Assembly (NCBI GenBank): GCA_949292175.1
Contig: CASEYJ010000004.1
Coordinates: forward strand, 178,054-242,053
DNA: 64,000 bases
Reading direction: 5' to 3'
DNA from: an uncultured bacterium
GTDB lineage: Bacteria > Cyanobacteriota > Vampirovibrionia > Gastranaerophilales > Gastranaerophilaceae
Positions 8,644-18,647 of this stretch are shown in pieces (positions within the stretch are counted from its first letter, which is position 1; each line of letters opens with the position of its first letter). A model generated the notes under the pieces. The model saw only the letters and a list, made by a program, of their open reading frames with translations, had not been told where the DNA came from and did not search any database. Both the position numbers and the translations under genes were made by a program.

Positions 8644-9804
8644 ATGAAGGGAAAAAAATTATTGGCGACAATTGCAGTTTCTGCAATATTATTCAGTGGC
8701 TGCGGTTTAAAGTCTGCCCAAACAATTATTAAGGTTAACAATACTAGAATTTCTCAAGCTCAATTTGACCAGATTTTTGACAGAGAAGCAAATTCAGGTA
8801 TGATTGCTAAATTAGGTATAAACCTTAAAGACGGCAAAAATGATTTCATGTATAACCTAGTTAAAAGCAGAGTAGTTAATGAACTCGTTATAAAAGCTTT
8901 GCTAGACGAAGAAATGAACAAACGTAATATTAAAGTTACAAACGCTGATATGGAAGAAGCTATCAAAACTATCGTTGACAAAATGGGTTCTAAAGAACAG
9001 TTAGACAAAGTTTTGAAAGAAAGCGGAGTTAGCGTTGGAGAATTCAAGAAAGACTTAAAAGAACAAGTTAGAATGAAGAAACTTGCTGAAACTTTAGGTA
9101 ATGCAGAAGTTTCAGATGCTGAAGTAAAAGCTTTCTATAACAGAAATATCGACAAATTCAAATACCCAGAAAAAGTTAGAGCTTCACACATTTTGATAGC
9201 AGTAAATCCTCAAGAATTAACTGAAATAGTTAAATCTGAGCCTGCTAACGCAAATCTTTCAGATGCAGAAATTCAGGCAAAAGTTCAACAAGAAGTTGCA
9301 GCAAAAGAAGCTAAAGCAAAAGATTTGTACACTAAGGCTAAAAATGATCCAGCATCATTTGCTAAGTTAGCAAAAGAAAATTCAGAAGACCCAACATCTG
9401 CAGAAAAGGGCGGTGAACTTGGTTTCTTCGCTAAGAATGAAATGGTTCCTGAATTCGCTAATGCAGCATTCAGTGCAAAACCAAACACAGTTGTTGGACC
9501 TGTAAAATCTCAATACGGTTATCACATTATCCTAGTTAAGGATAGAATGGCTGCTGGCCAAGAACCTTTTGCAAAAGTTGAACAAAGCATCAAAGATTTC
9601 TTGGTTAACCAAAAACAACTTGAACAAATCGATAAACTTGTAGAATCATTGAAAAAGAATGCAAAAATCGAATATGTAAACAAGGAATATGATCCTGAAA
9701 GCATTCAGAAAAATGTTCAAGAAAGCATTCAAAAAAGTGGTGAAACTGCAAAACAATTAAAAAAAGCCGCTGAAGAAAAAAAGCAAAACGCAGCTAAAAA
9801 ATAA
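8644..9804 (+). CDS. parvulin-type peptidyl-prolyl isomerase lipoprotein (SurA/PrsA-like)
   Basis: 386-residue foldase for secreted or outer-membrane proteins. The N-terminus is a lipoprotein signal peptide: KGKK, a hydrophobic run, and the lipobox FSGC near residue 20. An all-helical SurA-like chaperone region follows. Then comes one parvulin domain (about 175-300) with RASHILIA, GGELGFFAKNEMVPEFANAA and SQYGYHIILVKDR. The tail is Lys/Glu/Gln-rich and probably helical. The frame is also open from a TTG one codon earlier; the ATG is preferred, after AGAGAGAA. It begins 18 bases after mfd, so cotranscription is possible. It is a likely partner of the porin at 35.4 kb by function only. Confidence 0.92.
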   Translation: MKGKKLLATIAVSAILFSGCGLKSAQTIIKVNNTRISQAQFDQIFDREANSGMIAKLGINLKDGKNDFMYNLVKSRVVNELVIKALLDEEMNKRNIKVTNADMEEAIKTIVDKMGSKEQLDKVLKESGVSVGEFKKDLKEQVRMKKLAETLGNAEVSDAEVKAFYNRNIDKFKYPEKVRASHILIAVNPQELTEIVKSEPANANLSDAEIQAKVQQEVAAKEAKAKDLYTKAKNDPASFAKLAKENSEDPTSAEKGGELGFFAKNEMVPEFANAAFSAKPNTVVGPVKSQYGYHIILVKDRMAAGQEPFAKVEQSIKDFLVNQKQLEQIDKLVESLKKNAKIEYVNKEYDPESIQKNVQESIQKSGETAKQLKKAAEEKKQNAAKK

Positions 9805-9820
9805 GTATTAGAAAATACTA

Positions 9821-9854
9821 AAAAAGACCGGATATAATATATCCGGTCTTTTTG
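9821..9854. terminator. bidirectional intrinsic terminator
   Basis: AAAAAGACCGGATAT and ATATCCGGTCTTTTT form a perfect 15-bp stem with a 3-4 base loop. A-tract and T-tract ends make it usable by the foldase gene (plus) and the convergent GlcD-like gene (minus). Confidence 0.9.
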
Positions 9855-9864
9855 TTTCTAAGAA

Positions 9865-11250
9865 TTAAAAAATCTTATATGGATTTAGAATGTTATCAGG
9901 GTCAAAAGTTGATTTAATCTTTCTCATATAATCAATTGCAACATTATTAACAACCTTTGAAATATATTCACGTTTTTCCGCACCAATACCGTGTTCTCCT
10001 GAGATAATTCCACCAAGGCGTGCCGTTAAGTCATAAATCTCAGATTTTGCAAGTTTATATCTTTTGTACTCATCCTCATCTGAATAATCAATAGGAATTT
10101 GAGGATGCACGCTTCCATCTCCGACATGCCCTACAAGACAAGCTGTAAGGTTGTGTTTTTCACAAATTTTATTAATTCCACGCACTAACTTGGCTAAATT
10201 TTCCCTAGGTACAATAACATCATCAGTTGTAACGTTTGGTTTTAACTTTGCACAAGCACCCATAGAAGAGCGTCTAGCCGTCCATATTCTTTCATACTCT
10301 TCCTGATTGTGAGAACACTGAATATCAGCCGCATTGCATTTGTATAAAATATCCTCAATAATTTTCTGCTGATAATCTATCGAACTCTTAAACCCATCAA
10401 CTTCAATTACCAAAGCACACTCTTTATCACATAAAAGTCCTGCCGGATAGAACTTTTCAACCGTTTGAATAGCATTTTTATCCATAAAATCTATTGTTGC
10501 AGGGAAAACTTTCTGCTCAATAATCATATTAACAGCTTGAACAGCACTTTCAACAGAATCAAAATATGCCATTAAAACTTTCTCAGCCTCAGGCTTTGGA
10601 ATTAACTTTAAAACTGCCTCAGTAACAATTCCCAGCGTTCCTTCAGAACCTACAAACAGTGTCGAAAGATTGTAACCTGTGGCATTCTTTACAGTATTAG
10701 AACCGGTTCTCAAGATTCTGCCATCTGCCATCACGACTTGCAAATCCAATACGTAATCCTTAGTTGACCCATATTTGAATGTTTTTGCACCACCTGAAGC
10801 CTGTGCGATACTTCCACCAATTGTAGAAACTTTCAAATTAGAAGGATCCGGCGGATAAAAAAGACCTATCTCTTCAACGGCTTTCTGCAAATCGCCAAGG
10901 ACAACTCCGGGCTGAACTCTTGCAGTCATATTCTCGCGATTGATTTCTAAAATTTTATTCATTTTAGAGAAGTTAAGAATAATTCCACCGTGTTCAACAC
11001 GACAGGCGCCAACAACATTAGTACCCGCACCACGACAAATTATAGGAATTTTATATTTTCTGGCATTCATAACAACACGCTGAACATCTTCAACGGTTCT
11101 CACAAAAACAACCGCATCAGGAATATTCTTAATTCTTCTTGAATTTGCCGCGTCTTGGGCATAGGCATAGCATTCCTCTACTGTTGATAATACATTTTCG
11201 GGGCTTAAATTCTTTTTCAGTTCTTTTATTAAAGGTTTGCTATTCAACAT
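9865..11250 (-). CDS. FAD-binding 2-hydroxyacid oxidase/dehydrogenase (GlcD/LldD2-like)
   Basis: 461-residue flavoprotein of the VAO/PCMH family, close to glycolate oxidase subunit GlcD and D-lactate dehydrogenases. The FAD-binding half has IPIICRGAGTNVVG, YPPDPSNLKVSTIGGSIA and the LFVGSEGTLGIVTEAVL motif. The C-terminal cap domain ends with GHVGDGSVHPQIP and SGEHGIGAEKREYI, the His-containing substrate and metal site of this family. The substrate (glycolate, D-lactate or another 2-hydroxyacid) cannot be told from sequence. No GlcE, GlcF or EtfAB partner is next to it. Its first 11 bases overlap the end of the giant coiled-coil gene, so the two are translationally coupled. Confidence 0.9.
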   Translation of the reverse strand: MLNSKPLIKELKKNLSPENVLSTVEECYAYAQDAANSRRIKNIPDAVVFVRTVEDVQRVVMNARKYKIPIICRGAGTNVVGACRVEHGGIILNFSKMNKILEINRENMTARVQPGVVLGDLQKAVEEIGLFYPPDPSNLKVSTIGGSIAQASGGAKTFKYGSTKDYVLDLQVVMADGRILRTGSNTVKNATGYNLSTLFVGSEGTLGIVTEAVLKLIPKPEAEKVLMAYFDSVESAVQAVNMIIEQKVFPATIDFMDKNAIQTVEKFYPAGLLCDKECALVIEVDGFKSSIDYQQKIIEDILYKCNAADIQCSHNQEEYERIWTARRSSMGACAKLKPNVTTDDVIVPRENLAKLVRGINKICEKHNLTACLVGHVGDGSVHPQIPIDYSDEDEYKRYKLAKSEIYDLTARLGGIISGEHGIGAEKREYISKVVNNVAIDYMRKIKSTFDPDNILNPYKIF

Positions 11251-14200
11251 ATGAAGCCAGCTTTTCTATATTTCTGCTTAATTTTTCAAGTTTTTCATCC
11301 ATCTTATCAATTTTATCTAAAGCTGCAGATTCATTTTTTGAAAGAATGATATTCGAAATTCTATCAAGCTGTCTTTCCAATCTGTCAATCTTAGACTCTT
11401 GTTCAACGAATCTTGCCTCAACAAAATCGATTAACTCAGCTCTGTCAGGAACAGCCCTACGCAACTCTTTTACAGCATCAGTAACCGCATTAATTTTTGC
11501 AGCCTTATCATAAATACTGGAAATGGTTTCAGTAGTTCCATCCATCCATTCACCTAAGTACATCATAACATTTTTAAGAATTGTATTCAAATTATTTGAG
11601 TAAGAAAGTTTTTCATCCATTGAAATCAAGACTTTTTCAATACTCTTCATCACAGCTGAATTATCGATTTGATCCAACTTTTCTTTCGCATAATTCATGT
11701 GACCTAAAAGGTAATTATCAACTTCCTTTTTGTTCAAAATAAGCTGATTTAATCTTGTACTTATACTCAAAATTTGTTCATTAACATCATTGCCATTAAG
11801 CCTATCTGCTTCAACTCGATTGAAAGCATCTTGCAGCTGCTCAAGTGTTCTTGACATTCTTGAAATATTATTTGAAATTACACATATTTCATTTGTTGAA
11901 GATTCACCTGACATATCCTTTAATATCAAACGCAATTTCGCAAGGTCTGACTCAACATCTTGGAGCGTATATGAATAGAAATCCATATCATCTCCACTAC
12001 AAGTCAGAGTTGTCAACTGACGTTTCACATCCATCATTGTTCGATGAAGTTCATTAGTCTTTTCATTAACGAAATCTTTTATTTCTTCGGTTTCTTCAAC
12101 AAACGTAATTTCATTAGAAACTGATACTAACGCCGAAATAATTGATTCTTTGATTTCACTAGCCTGTTTAGAAAGATCAATTTCAGAAATCTTATCTAAT
12201 AAATTCTGAAGAGATGCTTTTACATCATTAGATTTTCCAATTGCAATTTGTTTTTCTACCAATTCTCTGATTTCGGAAATTTCATTTTGAAGATCTCCAT
12301 CATCAGCCATTGCTAGAACATCTACTTTGCTGTGAAGAGTATTCATCAACTCTTCCAATTTCAAAGCAGAATCAGTATTTGCGCTATTTATTGTATCAAG
12401 TTTTTCATTAATAACCTTTGTGTCAGTATAAATAGCAGAAGTATCATCCTGAATTTCTTCCAATGCATCAGTAATAATACTGTCATCAGTATCAGCCAAT
12501 ACATTTAACTTGTTATCTATAACTCGAATTAAATTTTCAACTTCGGAAGACTTAACAGTATTGCTAAGAGCCAACAACTCCTCTTTAATACCTTTAACAT
12601 CTGCAATTAATTCTGAATTATCTTCCTGAACTAATACGTCTAATTTACTATCAATAAGCTTAACTAATTCTTCGAGTTTTTGATTATCAGCTAAACTATC
12701 TCTGATAATTCCAACATTACCTTTGATCTCTTGCAATTCGTCAATAACTTCTGAGTCATCATTCATTGCTAGAATATCAAGTTTTCCATCTACTAGCTTA
12801 ATCAGCTCTTCTACTTTTTGGTTTTCAATTAGACTCTTTTTAACAAATTCAAGACTATCTTTTACATCCTGAACTTCAACAATTACATCTGAATTGTCTT
12901 TCTTTGCAATCTCATCAAGCTTACCGTCAATTACCCTAATTGAATCTTCTATCTTTTGGTTTTCAATTAAGCTATTTTTCTGATTTTCAGCTAAAGTATC
13001 CTTTATAAACTCAACACTACCGCTAACATTTTGCAACCCTTCAATTACTTCAGAGTCATCTTTTTGGGCAATCTCATCAAGCTTATTATCTAAAATCTTA
13101 ATTGAATCTTCAATTTTCTGATTTTCAGCCAAAGTATTCTTTATAAACTCGATATTACCGCTAACGTTTTGCAACCCTTCAATTACTTCAGAATCGTCTT
13201 TCTGTAAGATTTCATCCAATTTGTTATCAAGGATTCTTACCAAATCTTCAATCTTTTGATTTTCAACTAAGCGATCTTTGATAGATTCGATACCACTTTT
13301 AACATCCTGCAACTCTTCAAATACATCAGAGCCGTCATTCATTGCAATTACATCCAGTTTGCTGTCGATAACTTTTATCAACTCGCCAAACTGGGATACT
13401 TTTATAACTTCATCACCTAGTGCTTTAAGTATTTCTTTTATTATCACTAAACGTGAATTTACTTTTTCATTGTTTGCAACTGAAGATAATAAATCGATTT
13501 TGGAACTAATTTCATCCAAAATATTTTCATAAACTAAACCTGATTTAATTTCATCTTTTGCTTTATTAATTAAATCCTTAATACCTTCAACGCTGTCATG
13601 AACTGTTGAGATAGCGGATTTAGTTTCGACAGTATTGTTATTAATTTCAGAAACAATATTACTAACATTTTCCGCAATTTCTCTAACTTCACTAACATCG
13701 TCCCCAATACAAGATACAGAATCAAGCAACTCAGAATCATCATCCATCGCCAATATATCAAGCTTTGAATTTACAGCATCAAGTTTTTGGTCAATATTCT
13801 TTCTAAGTTCACTTGCTTCGCCAAACTTTTCGTTAATAACATCGAGCGTATAATCCACAGTATTATTAACAGAATTAATTACATCAAGAAGATCTTGCGC
13901 TGCTAAAGTAGAATCCTGACGGAACTCTTCAAGCCTATCCGCCAAATTTCCACTTACGCTTCTGATTACGCCCAAAAGTTCTTCATTATCCAAAAGCGGA
14001 AGAACAGCACTGCGGAAATCTTCCATTTCACTTTGACGTTTGTCAGAAATAAATGTCTTAATATCTTCCAACAAATCCACAAGCGAACTCTTTATTGAAA
14101 TTCGGTTTTCTTGTACGTCATTTCCTATACGAATCAATTCTGTTTCAATCGTATTTTGAAGATTTTCAGACAACGTATAATTGTTTTGAAGCATCGAACT

Positions 14201-17185
14201 AACATTTAACAATGCTTGATTTATCGCATCAAAATTATTATCAGCTGTTTCTTTTACAGTTTCTTCAAGAGTCTTGAATTTTATAACTGCTTCTCTGTAA
14301 GTTTCTTCAACTCTATCAAAAGAAGTAATGCCCTCTATTGTATCGTGGAAATCTTTAGTAAGGTTTACATAAGAAACTTCCAACTGGTCCTTAACCTCAG
14401 AAACAATACCGCCGAAATCAAATCCCAAAAATCCATCAACAGAAGATTTTAAAGACTCAAAATTTTCAATAAAACCATTTGATTTAAGATCAATTATCTC
14501 TTTTATTTCAGAAATAGTATGCTCAATATCAGCCTGAAGTCCGAGCATTTTTTCTTCAAAATTGCCTCTCAAATACTCAGCATTCTCACTCTGCTTAAGT
14601 CTGACTTCTTCAAGATTTTGTCCTATCAAATAAAGAGTACTGTTTACTGAAGTAATACTGTCATTTACAGAAGTTTCTAAACTTGCCCTCTCATCTTGAA
14701 GCGCTTGTAAAACAGGGTTAAATTGTTGGCGAATATTTGCCAAAATTTCAATCAAGCCTGAATCTCCAACAAGAGTGGTCATTTTCGCACTAAGAGCATC
14801 GAAATTCCCTTGAATTTTTTCTATTTCAGCAATAGAAGCATTCAATTTTTCATTAGTCTGAGATTGGATATTTTCGACATTCTGAACATATTCATTAATA
14901 CCCAAACGAAGAGATTCCATACCTTGATCATATGCCTGTGCAGATTCACCCAATTGAACCTCAAAATGAGCAAGCTTTCCAATAATCTCATGATCAGTAT
15001 CAACAGGAAGACTCTTTACAGATTCCATCACTGCTTCAAGAGCTTCCTTCACTTGTGAAACTTCCGCTTTCAATAATGATTTATAACCGGCTGAACTGCT
15101 TCTTACAAAATCTTCCAAATGTTTTAGAGAATCTAATTTTGGTAAATATTCTGCAGAATAATTTTTTACCTCAGAAATCTCAGACAACATATTTCCATTT
15201 TGAATTTGCATTTCGCTGCCTAATTGTTCTACTGAGTTTCTATATTCTGCTAAAACACTACGCAAAGTATCAAGCTTGTCATTTTTCTCTTCACTTCTTT
15301 CATTTATTAGAAGCTCAATATTTTTGAATCCTGAATTATCATTCAATATTTTTTGAACAGAAGACTTTAACTCTTCAATTTTTGCTGAAAACTCACTGTT
15401 ACACTGTTCATTACGACTTACAATATCGTCAAATCTCACAGAATAACCGTCAAGCAAATCTTTTATTGCACGAAGCTGTTCATCTTTGCTCAAGCTTTTT
15501 TCATTTATTAGCATCTCGAGACGAGAAACCATATCTTCACGACTTGAAGAATCAGCAGCAAGAGCTTTTAATTCCTTCAGGCTTCCAGCCAAATCAAAAT
15601 TTTGGTTTTTTACAGTTTCAGCCAAATCATCCAAAACTAATTTTGATTCCGCAATATCTGCTTTTAACGCATCAAACCCCTCAGTCTTAGAAGCTTCATA
15701 ATCCTTCAATAAAGTCTCAATTTCTGACAATTTATCAACAATTTCATCTCCACGCAAAGAAGAATCAACTTTATCGGAATAATCAATAAATAAATCTTTT
15801 ATTGCTGTAAGATAATTAGATAAATTTTCAGCAACAGCTTCTTTGAATTCTGAAATTTCTTTACTTGTACCATCAACTTTTCCAAGAATAGCATCCAAAT
15901 TTGACGCAGCCGAACTTATTAAATCCTGCTTCAAGTTGCCAATCGTTTCATTTGTATTGTTAATAACTCCAAGAACCGCAGAATCAGAAGTTTCTGAAAT
16001 TTGAGAAGAGCATTCTTCAAGTTTGCTGCCGATTGATGCAAGCATATCCTTATATTCAGAACAAATATCGTTGAAGCTAACTTCCAACTCAGAAAGTTTT
16101 GAGCTCAAGAAATCTTTATTTTCGTCTTGTAAGCCTGAAACAGCCTCTCTGTATGCGGCTAAAAATTCACATATTTTTAAACTTTTTTCAGTTATTGAAT
16201 CTTCATATTCTTTTGATTTTTTCTCAATTTTAGAATTTAAAGCTCCAAGTTCCTCAAGAATTATTTGTGTATTTTTAGTTTGAATATTTGAGCCATCAGC
16301 AAACTTTTGATCAAATGCGCCTGTAAAATCATCCATCTGAACTTTCAATTGTTCTGAATAGTCAGACAAATTAGCACGCAAGCACTCTAGACTTGTCTTC
16401 ATATCAATGGCATTACCATTCATCGTTTCGGAAAGTGTAGTGCTTAGGTATTTTAGGTGTTCAAACCCGTTATCAAGAGTTTTATGAATATCATCACCTA
16501 GCGAAAACAATTTTGAATTAACGGTACCCAACTGAGCAGAAACGGTACTGTCAAGAGAAGTCAATTTCTCTGTATTTGCGGAAATTGTATTTTCAAGTGT
16601 ATTAATTAAGTAGTTATTTTTATCAGAATAATCGCCAACAACCTGACGTAAATCAGCCATTGCCGAAATTATGTTTCCGTGACGCAAATTAGAATCAGTT
16701 GTATAATTTTCAAAACTACGAATAACTTCGTCGCTTCTTTGTTTTAAAACATCAATAATCTCGTTATTTTTTACGGCGTCTTCAAGTTCTGAAACTTTCT
16801 CAAACAAAATATTTTTAGATTCGGTATCCTTATTTGCAAAATTAACAATAGACTCAACTGCCTCTCTAAAATTTGCAGTTAAAGTCTGAACCTCATCATA
16901 AAGATTAGTATAATCAGAAGAACTTGTAGTATTTTCAAGCAAACCGCTAATTTGTTTTAAAGTATCTCCGACTTCAGCAAATTTTTTCTCATCATCAGAG
17001 ATTTTTAAACCCAAAACTTCTCTTAGCTGACCTATTACAGAAGTCATTTCGACACTATCATTATCGAGAGCTTCCATCCTAGCTTTCACATCAAGAAGAA
17101 TGCTGTTAAATTCACTTGAATTCAAATCATTTTCTATCTTCAATCGTTCTAAAAGTGCCGCTATTTCATCAACTTTTTCTGCCAT
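11240..17185 (-). CDS. giant coiled-coil repeat protein
   Basis: 1981 residues, function unknown. The sequence is acidic and almost continuously heptad-like, rich in Leu, Ile, Ser, Asp, Glu, Lys and Asn, nearly free of Pro and with very few Cys. No signal peptide, membrane span or enzyme motif is seen. The middle-to-C-terminal part holds about seven repeats of 46 residues with the pattern KLDxIAxxDDSEVIxxLQ, one of which carries an 8-residue insertion. The C-terminal end (ERQLDRISNIILSKNE... KMDEKLEKLSRNIEKLA) is typical coiled coil. Such proteins are usually cytoskeletal, scaffold or SMC-like fibres; there is no ATPase head here. The gene has a 155-base upstream gap shared with the divergent oxidoreductase operon and overlaps the GlcD-like gene by 11 bases. 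Confidence 0.88.
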   Translation of the reverse strand: MAEKVDEIAALLERLKIENDLNSSEFNSILLDVKARMEALDNDSVEMTSVIGQLREVLGLKISDDEKKFAEVGDTLKQISGLLENTTSSSDYTNLYDEVQTLTANFREAVESIVNFANKDTESKNILFEKVSELEDAVKNNEIIDVLKQRSDEVIRSFENYTTDSNLRHGNIISAMADLRQVVGDYSDKNNYLINTLENTISANTEKLTSLDSTVSAQLGTVNSKLFSLGDDIHKTLDNGFEHLKYLSTTLSETMNGNAIDMKTSLECLRANLSDYSEQLKVQMDDFTGAFDQKFADGSNIQTKNTQIILEELGALNSKIEKKSKEYEDSITEKSLKICEFLAAYREAVSGLQDENKDFLSSKLSELEVSFNDICSEYKDMLASIGSKLEECSSQISETSDSAVLGVINNTNETIGNLKQDLISSAASNLDAILGKVDGTSKEISEFKEAVAENLSNYLTAIKDLFIDYSDKVDSSLRGDEIVDKLSEIETLLKDYEASKTEGFDALKADIAESKLVLDDLAETVKNQNFDLAGSLKELKALAADSSSREDMVSRLEMLINEKSLSKDEQLRAIKDLLDGYSVRFDDIVSRNEQCNSEFSAKIEELKSSVQKILNDNSGFKNIELLINERSEEKNDKLDTLRSVLAEYRNSVEQLGSEMQIQNGNMLSEISEVKNYSAEYLPKLDSLKHLEDFVRSSSAGYKSLLKAEVSQVKEALEAVMESVKSLPVDTDHEIIGKLAHFEVQLGESAQAYDQGMESLRLGINEYVQNVENIQSQTNEKLNASIAEIEKIQGNFDALSAKMTTLVGDSGLIEILANIRQQFNPVLQALQDERASLETSVNDSITSVNSTLYLIGQNLEEVRLKQSENAEYLRGNFEEKMLGLQADIEHTISEIKEIIDLKSNGFIENFESLKSSVDGFLGFDFGGIVSEVKDQLEVSYVNLTKDFHDTIEGITSFDRVEETYREAVIKFKTLEETVKETADNNFDAINQALLNVSSMLQNNYTLSENLQNTIETELIRIGNDVQENRISIKSSLVDLLEDIKTFISDKRQSEMEDFRSAVLPLLDNEELLGVIRSVSGNLADRLEEFRQDSTLAAQDLLDVINSVNNTVDYTLDVINEKFGEASELRKNIDQKLDAVNSKLDILAMDDDSELLDSVSCIGDDVSEVREIAENVSNIVSEINNNTVETKSAISTVHDSVEGIKDLINKAKDEIKSGLVYENILDEISSKIDLLSSVANNEKVNSRLVIIKEILKALGDEVIKVSQFGELIKVIDSKLDVIAMNDGSDVFEELQDVKSGIESIKDRLVENQKIEDLVRILDNKLDEILQKDDSEVIEGLQNVSGNIEFIKNTLAENQKIEDSIKILDNKLDEIAQKDDSEVIEGLQNVSGSVEFIKDTLAENQKNSLIENQKIEDSIRVIDGKLDEIAKKDNSDVIVEVQDVKDSLEFVKKSLIENQKVEELIKLVDGKLDILAMNDDSEVIDELQEIKGNVGIIRDSLADNQKLEELVKLIDSKLDVLVQEDNSELIADVKGIKEELLALSNTVKSSEVENLIRVIDNKLNVLADTDDSIITDALEEIQDDTSAIYTDTKVINEKLDTINSANTDSALKLEELMNTLHSKVDVLAMADDGDLQNEISEIRELVEKQIAIGKSNDVKASLQNLLDKISEIDLSKQASEIKESIISALVSVSNEITFVEETEEIKDFVNEKTNELHRTMMDVKRQLTTLTCSGDDMDFYSYTLQDVESDLAKLRLILKDMSGESSTNEICVISNNISRMSRTLEQLQDAFNRVEADRLNGNDVNEQILSISTRLNQLILNKKEVDNYLLGHMNYAKEKLDQIDNSAVMKSIEKVLISMDEKLSYSNNLNTILKNVMMYLGEWMDGTTETISSIYDKAAKINAVTDAVKELRRAVPDRAELIDFVEARFVEQESKIDRLERQLDRISNIILSKNESAALDKIDKMDEKLEKLSRNIEKLASYVE
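12380..13380 (-). repeat. tandem 138-bp coding repeats in the coiled-coil gene
   Basis: Units of 46 codons recur with lysine-leucine-aspartate starts near 13360, 13222, 13084, 12922, 12784, 12646 and 12511. The 162-base step between 13084 and 12922 reflects an 8-codon insertion. The two units starting near 13222 and 13084 are almost identical in protein sequence (EVIEGLQNVSG in both), pointing to recent duplication. More degenerate copies flank the block. Confidence 0.8.
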
Positions 17186-17307
17186 TATATTATTTCCTTA
17201 AAAATACACATCTTCCCAATTACATTTTAGCAGAACAATAGTAGTTTAAGCAAAATGTTAAGGAAATGTATTAAAATGTAAAGAAAAAGGGCTAAATTAA
17301 GTTTAAG

Positions 17308-17316
17308 TGCTATAAT
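17308..17316 (+). promoter_or_regulatory. extended -10 promoter of the oxidoreductase operon
   Basis: TGC followed by TATAAT at 17311-17316. No good -35 is seen, as expected for an extended -10 promoter. The leader to the ferredoxin-like gene would be about 20 bases and contains GAGGAG. Confidence 0.6.
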
Positions 17317-17343
17317 AAAATAGAATGGTAAAGAGGAGAAATG

Positions 17344-17556
17344 ATGAGCCATATAGTTATTGATAAGGAAAGATGTAAGGGATGTTACCTCTGCATAGAA
17401 GAATGCCCTAAGAAGTTGTTGAAAGTAGGAAAAGATGTAAATAGCCTCGGAGTTCATCTTGTAGAATTTGATGATCCAAATCATGAGTGCTTGGGTTGTG
17501 CAATGTGCGCAACAAGATGCCCGGATATGGCAATAACAGAAGTTTATAAAGGATAA
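17344..17556 (+). CDS. korD: 2-oxoacid:ferredoxin oxidoreductase, ferredoxin-like delta subunit
   Basis: 70-residue protein with two complete 4Fe-4S motifs, CKGCYLCIEECP and CLGCAMCATRCP, separated by about 27 residues. It moves electrons from the 2-oxoacid oxidoreductase core to ferredoxin. Two ATGs are adjacent (17341 and 17344); the second is chosen because GAGGAG is only about two bases from the first. It is the first gene of a tight korD-A-B-C run, and its order and size match the KOR/VOR class rather than the single-chain pyruvate enzyme. Confidence 0.9.
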   Translation: MSHIVIDKERCKGCYLCIEECPKKLLKVGKDVNSLGVHLVEFDDPNHECLGCAMCATRCPDMAITEVYKG

Positions 17557-17570
17557 GAGTACAAAATATT

Positions 17571-18647
17571 ATGACAGAATGTTTAACAAAAACAAGTAAA
17601 AAAGTTTTAACAAAAGGGAATTATGCAATAGCAAATGCCGCAGTACTTGCCGGATGTGAATGCTACTTCGGATATCCGATTACACCACAAAGTGAAATCG
17701 GTGAATTTATGAGCGGAAAAATGCAAGAACTCAAAAGAGCTTATGTTTCAGCAGAAAGTGAACTTGCCGCAATAAATATGGTGCTCGGCGCTTGTGCCAC
17801 AGGCGCAAAAGCGATGACATCATCTTCATCTTGTGCAGTTGCACTTATGCAGGAAGCTCTATCATACGCAGCTTCAGATGAGTTGCCAATTGTATTGGTA
17901 AGTGTTATGAGAGGCGGCCCTGGACTTGGGAATATCTATCCTTCTCAAGGGGATTATAACCAAGCAACTATCGGTGGCGGAAACGGTGACTATAAAATGA
18001 TAGTCCTCGCTCCTGCAACTGTTCAGGAATGCGTAGATTTAACTTATAAAGCATTCTACTTAGCACATAAATACAAAAACCCAACAGTGCTTCTGGCTGA
18101 TGGTCTTTTGGGCCAAATGATGGAACCTGTTGAATTTAAAGAATATCCTTATCCTGAAGTTGATAATTCAGATTGGGCTTTGACCGGTGCAAAAAATCGT
18201 CCCGGAAGAATTATCCGTTCTTACGCTCCTAGCGCAGACAATCAATGCGAATTCTTAAATAAATTGCACGCAAAATACAAACTTATTGAAGAAAACGAAA
18301 CTGAATGGGAAGAAATTAATACAGAAGATGCGGATATAATACTCGTAAGCTTCGGTTCTCCTGCAAGGAATGCGAAATCAGCAATGAAAGAATGTCGCAA
18401 GTTAGGCTTAAAAGTGGGATTACTAAGACCTATCACATTGTTCCCATTCCCATCAAAGAGAATTGCAGAACTTGCTGAAAAGACAAAGAAATTTATTTCT
18501 GTCGAAATCAATATGGGACAAATGATTCGTGATATAAAACTTGCAGTAAATGGAAAAGCTCAAGTTGAACTTCTTAACAGACCGGTAGGAAATCCTCCGT
18601 CAGTTGAAGAAATCGTTGAAAAGATTAAAAAGGAAAGTGGCGTATAA
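17571..18647 (+). CDS. korA: 2-oxoacid:ferredoxin oxidoreductase, alpha subunit
   Basis: 358-residue alpha subunit (KorA/VorB type) of a four-subunit 2-oxoacid:ferredoxin oxidoreductase, which turns 2-oxoglutarate or branched-chain 2-oxoacids plus CoA into acyl-CoA, CO2 and reduced ferredoxin. Landmarks: GCECYFGYPITPQSEIGEFM, YVSAESELAAINMVLGA, MTSSSSCAVALMQEALSYA and RGGPGLGNIYPSQGDY. The last block is typical of the VorB/KorA branch. It ends exactly where korB starts (adjacent stop and start codons), so translation is coupled. The substrate is not settled by sequence. Confidence 0.92.
   Translation: MTECLTKTSKKVLTKGNYAIANAAVLAGCECYFGYPITPQSEIGEFMSGKMQELKRAYVSAESELAAINMVLGACATGAKAMTSSSSCAVALMQEALSYAASDELPIVLVSVMRGGPGLGNIYPSQGDYNQATIGGGNGDYKMIVLAPATVQECVDLTYKAFYLAHKYKNPTVLLADGLLGQMMEPVEFKEYPYPEVDNSDWALTGAKNRPGRIIRSYAPSADNQCEFLNKLHAKYKLIEENETEWEEINTEDADIILVSFGSPARNAKSAMKECRKLGLKVGLLRPITLFPFPSKRIAELAEKTKKFISVEINMGQMIRDIKLAVNGKAQVELLNRPVGNPPSVEEIVEKIKKESGV

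Noticed and set aside
14810..15327. Open frames on the plus strand opposite the coiled-coil gene
   Set aside because: They lack ribosome sites, have biased Phe/His/Asn-rich composition from the antisense of Asp/Glu/Leu codons, and lie fully inside a strongly supported gene.
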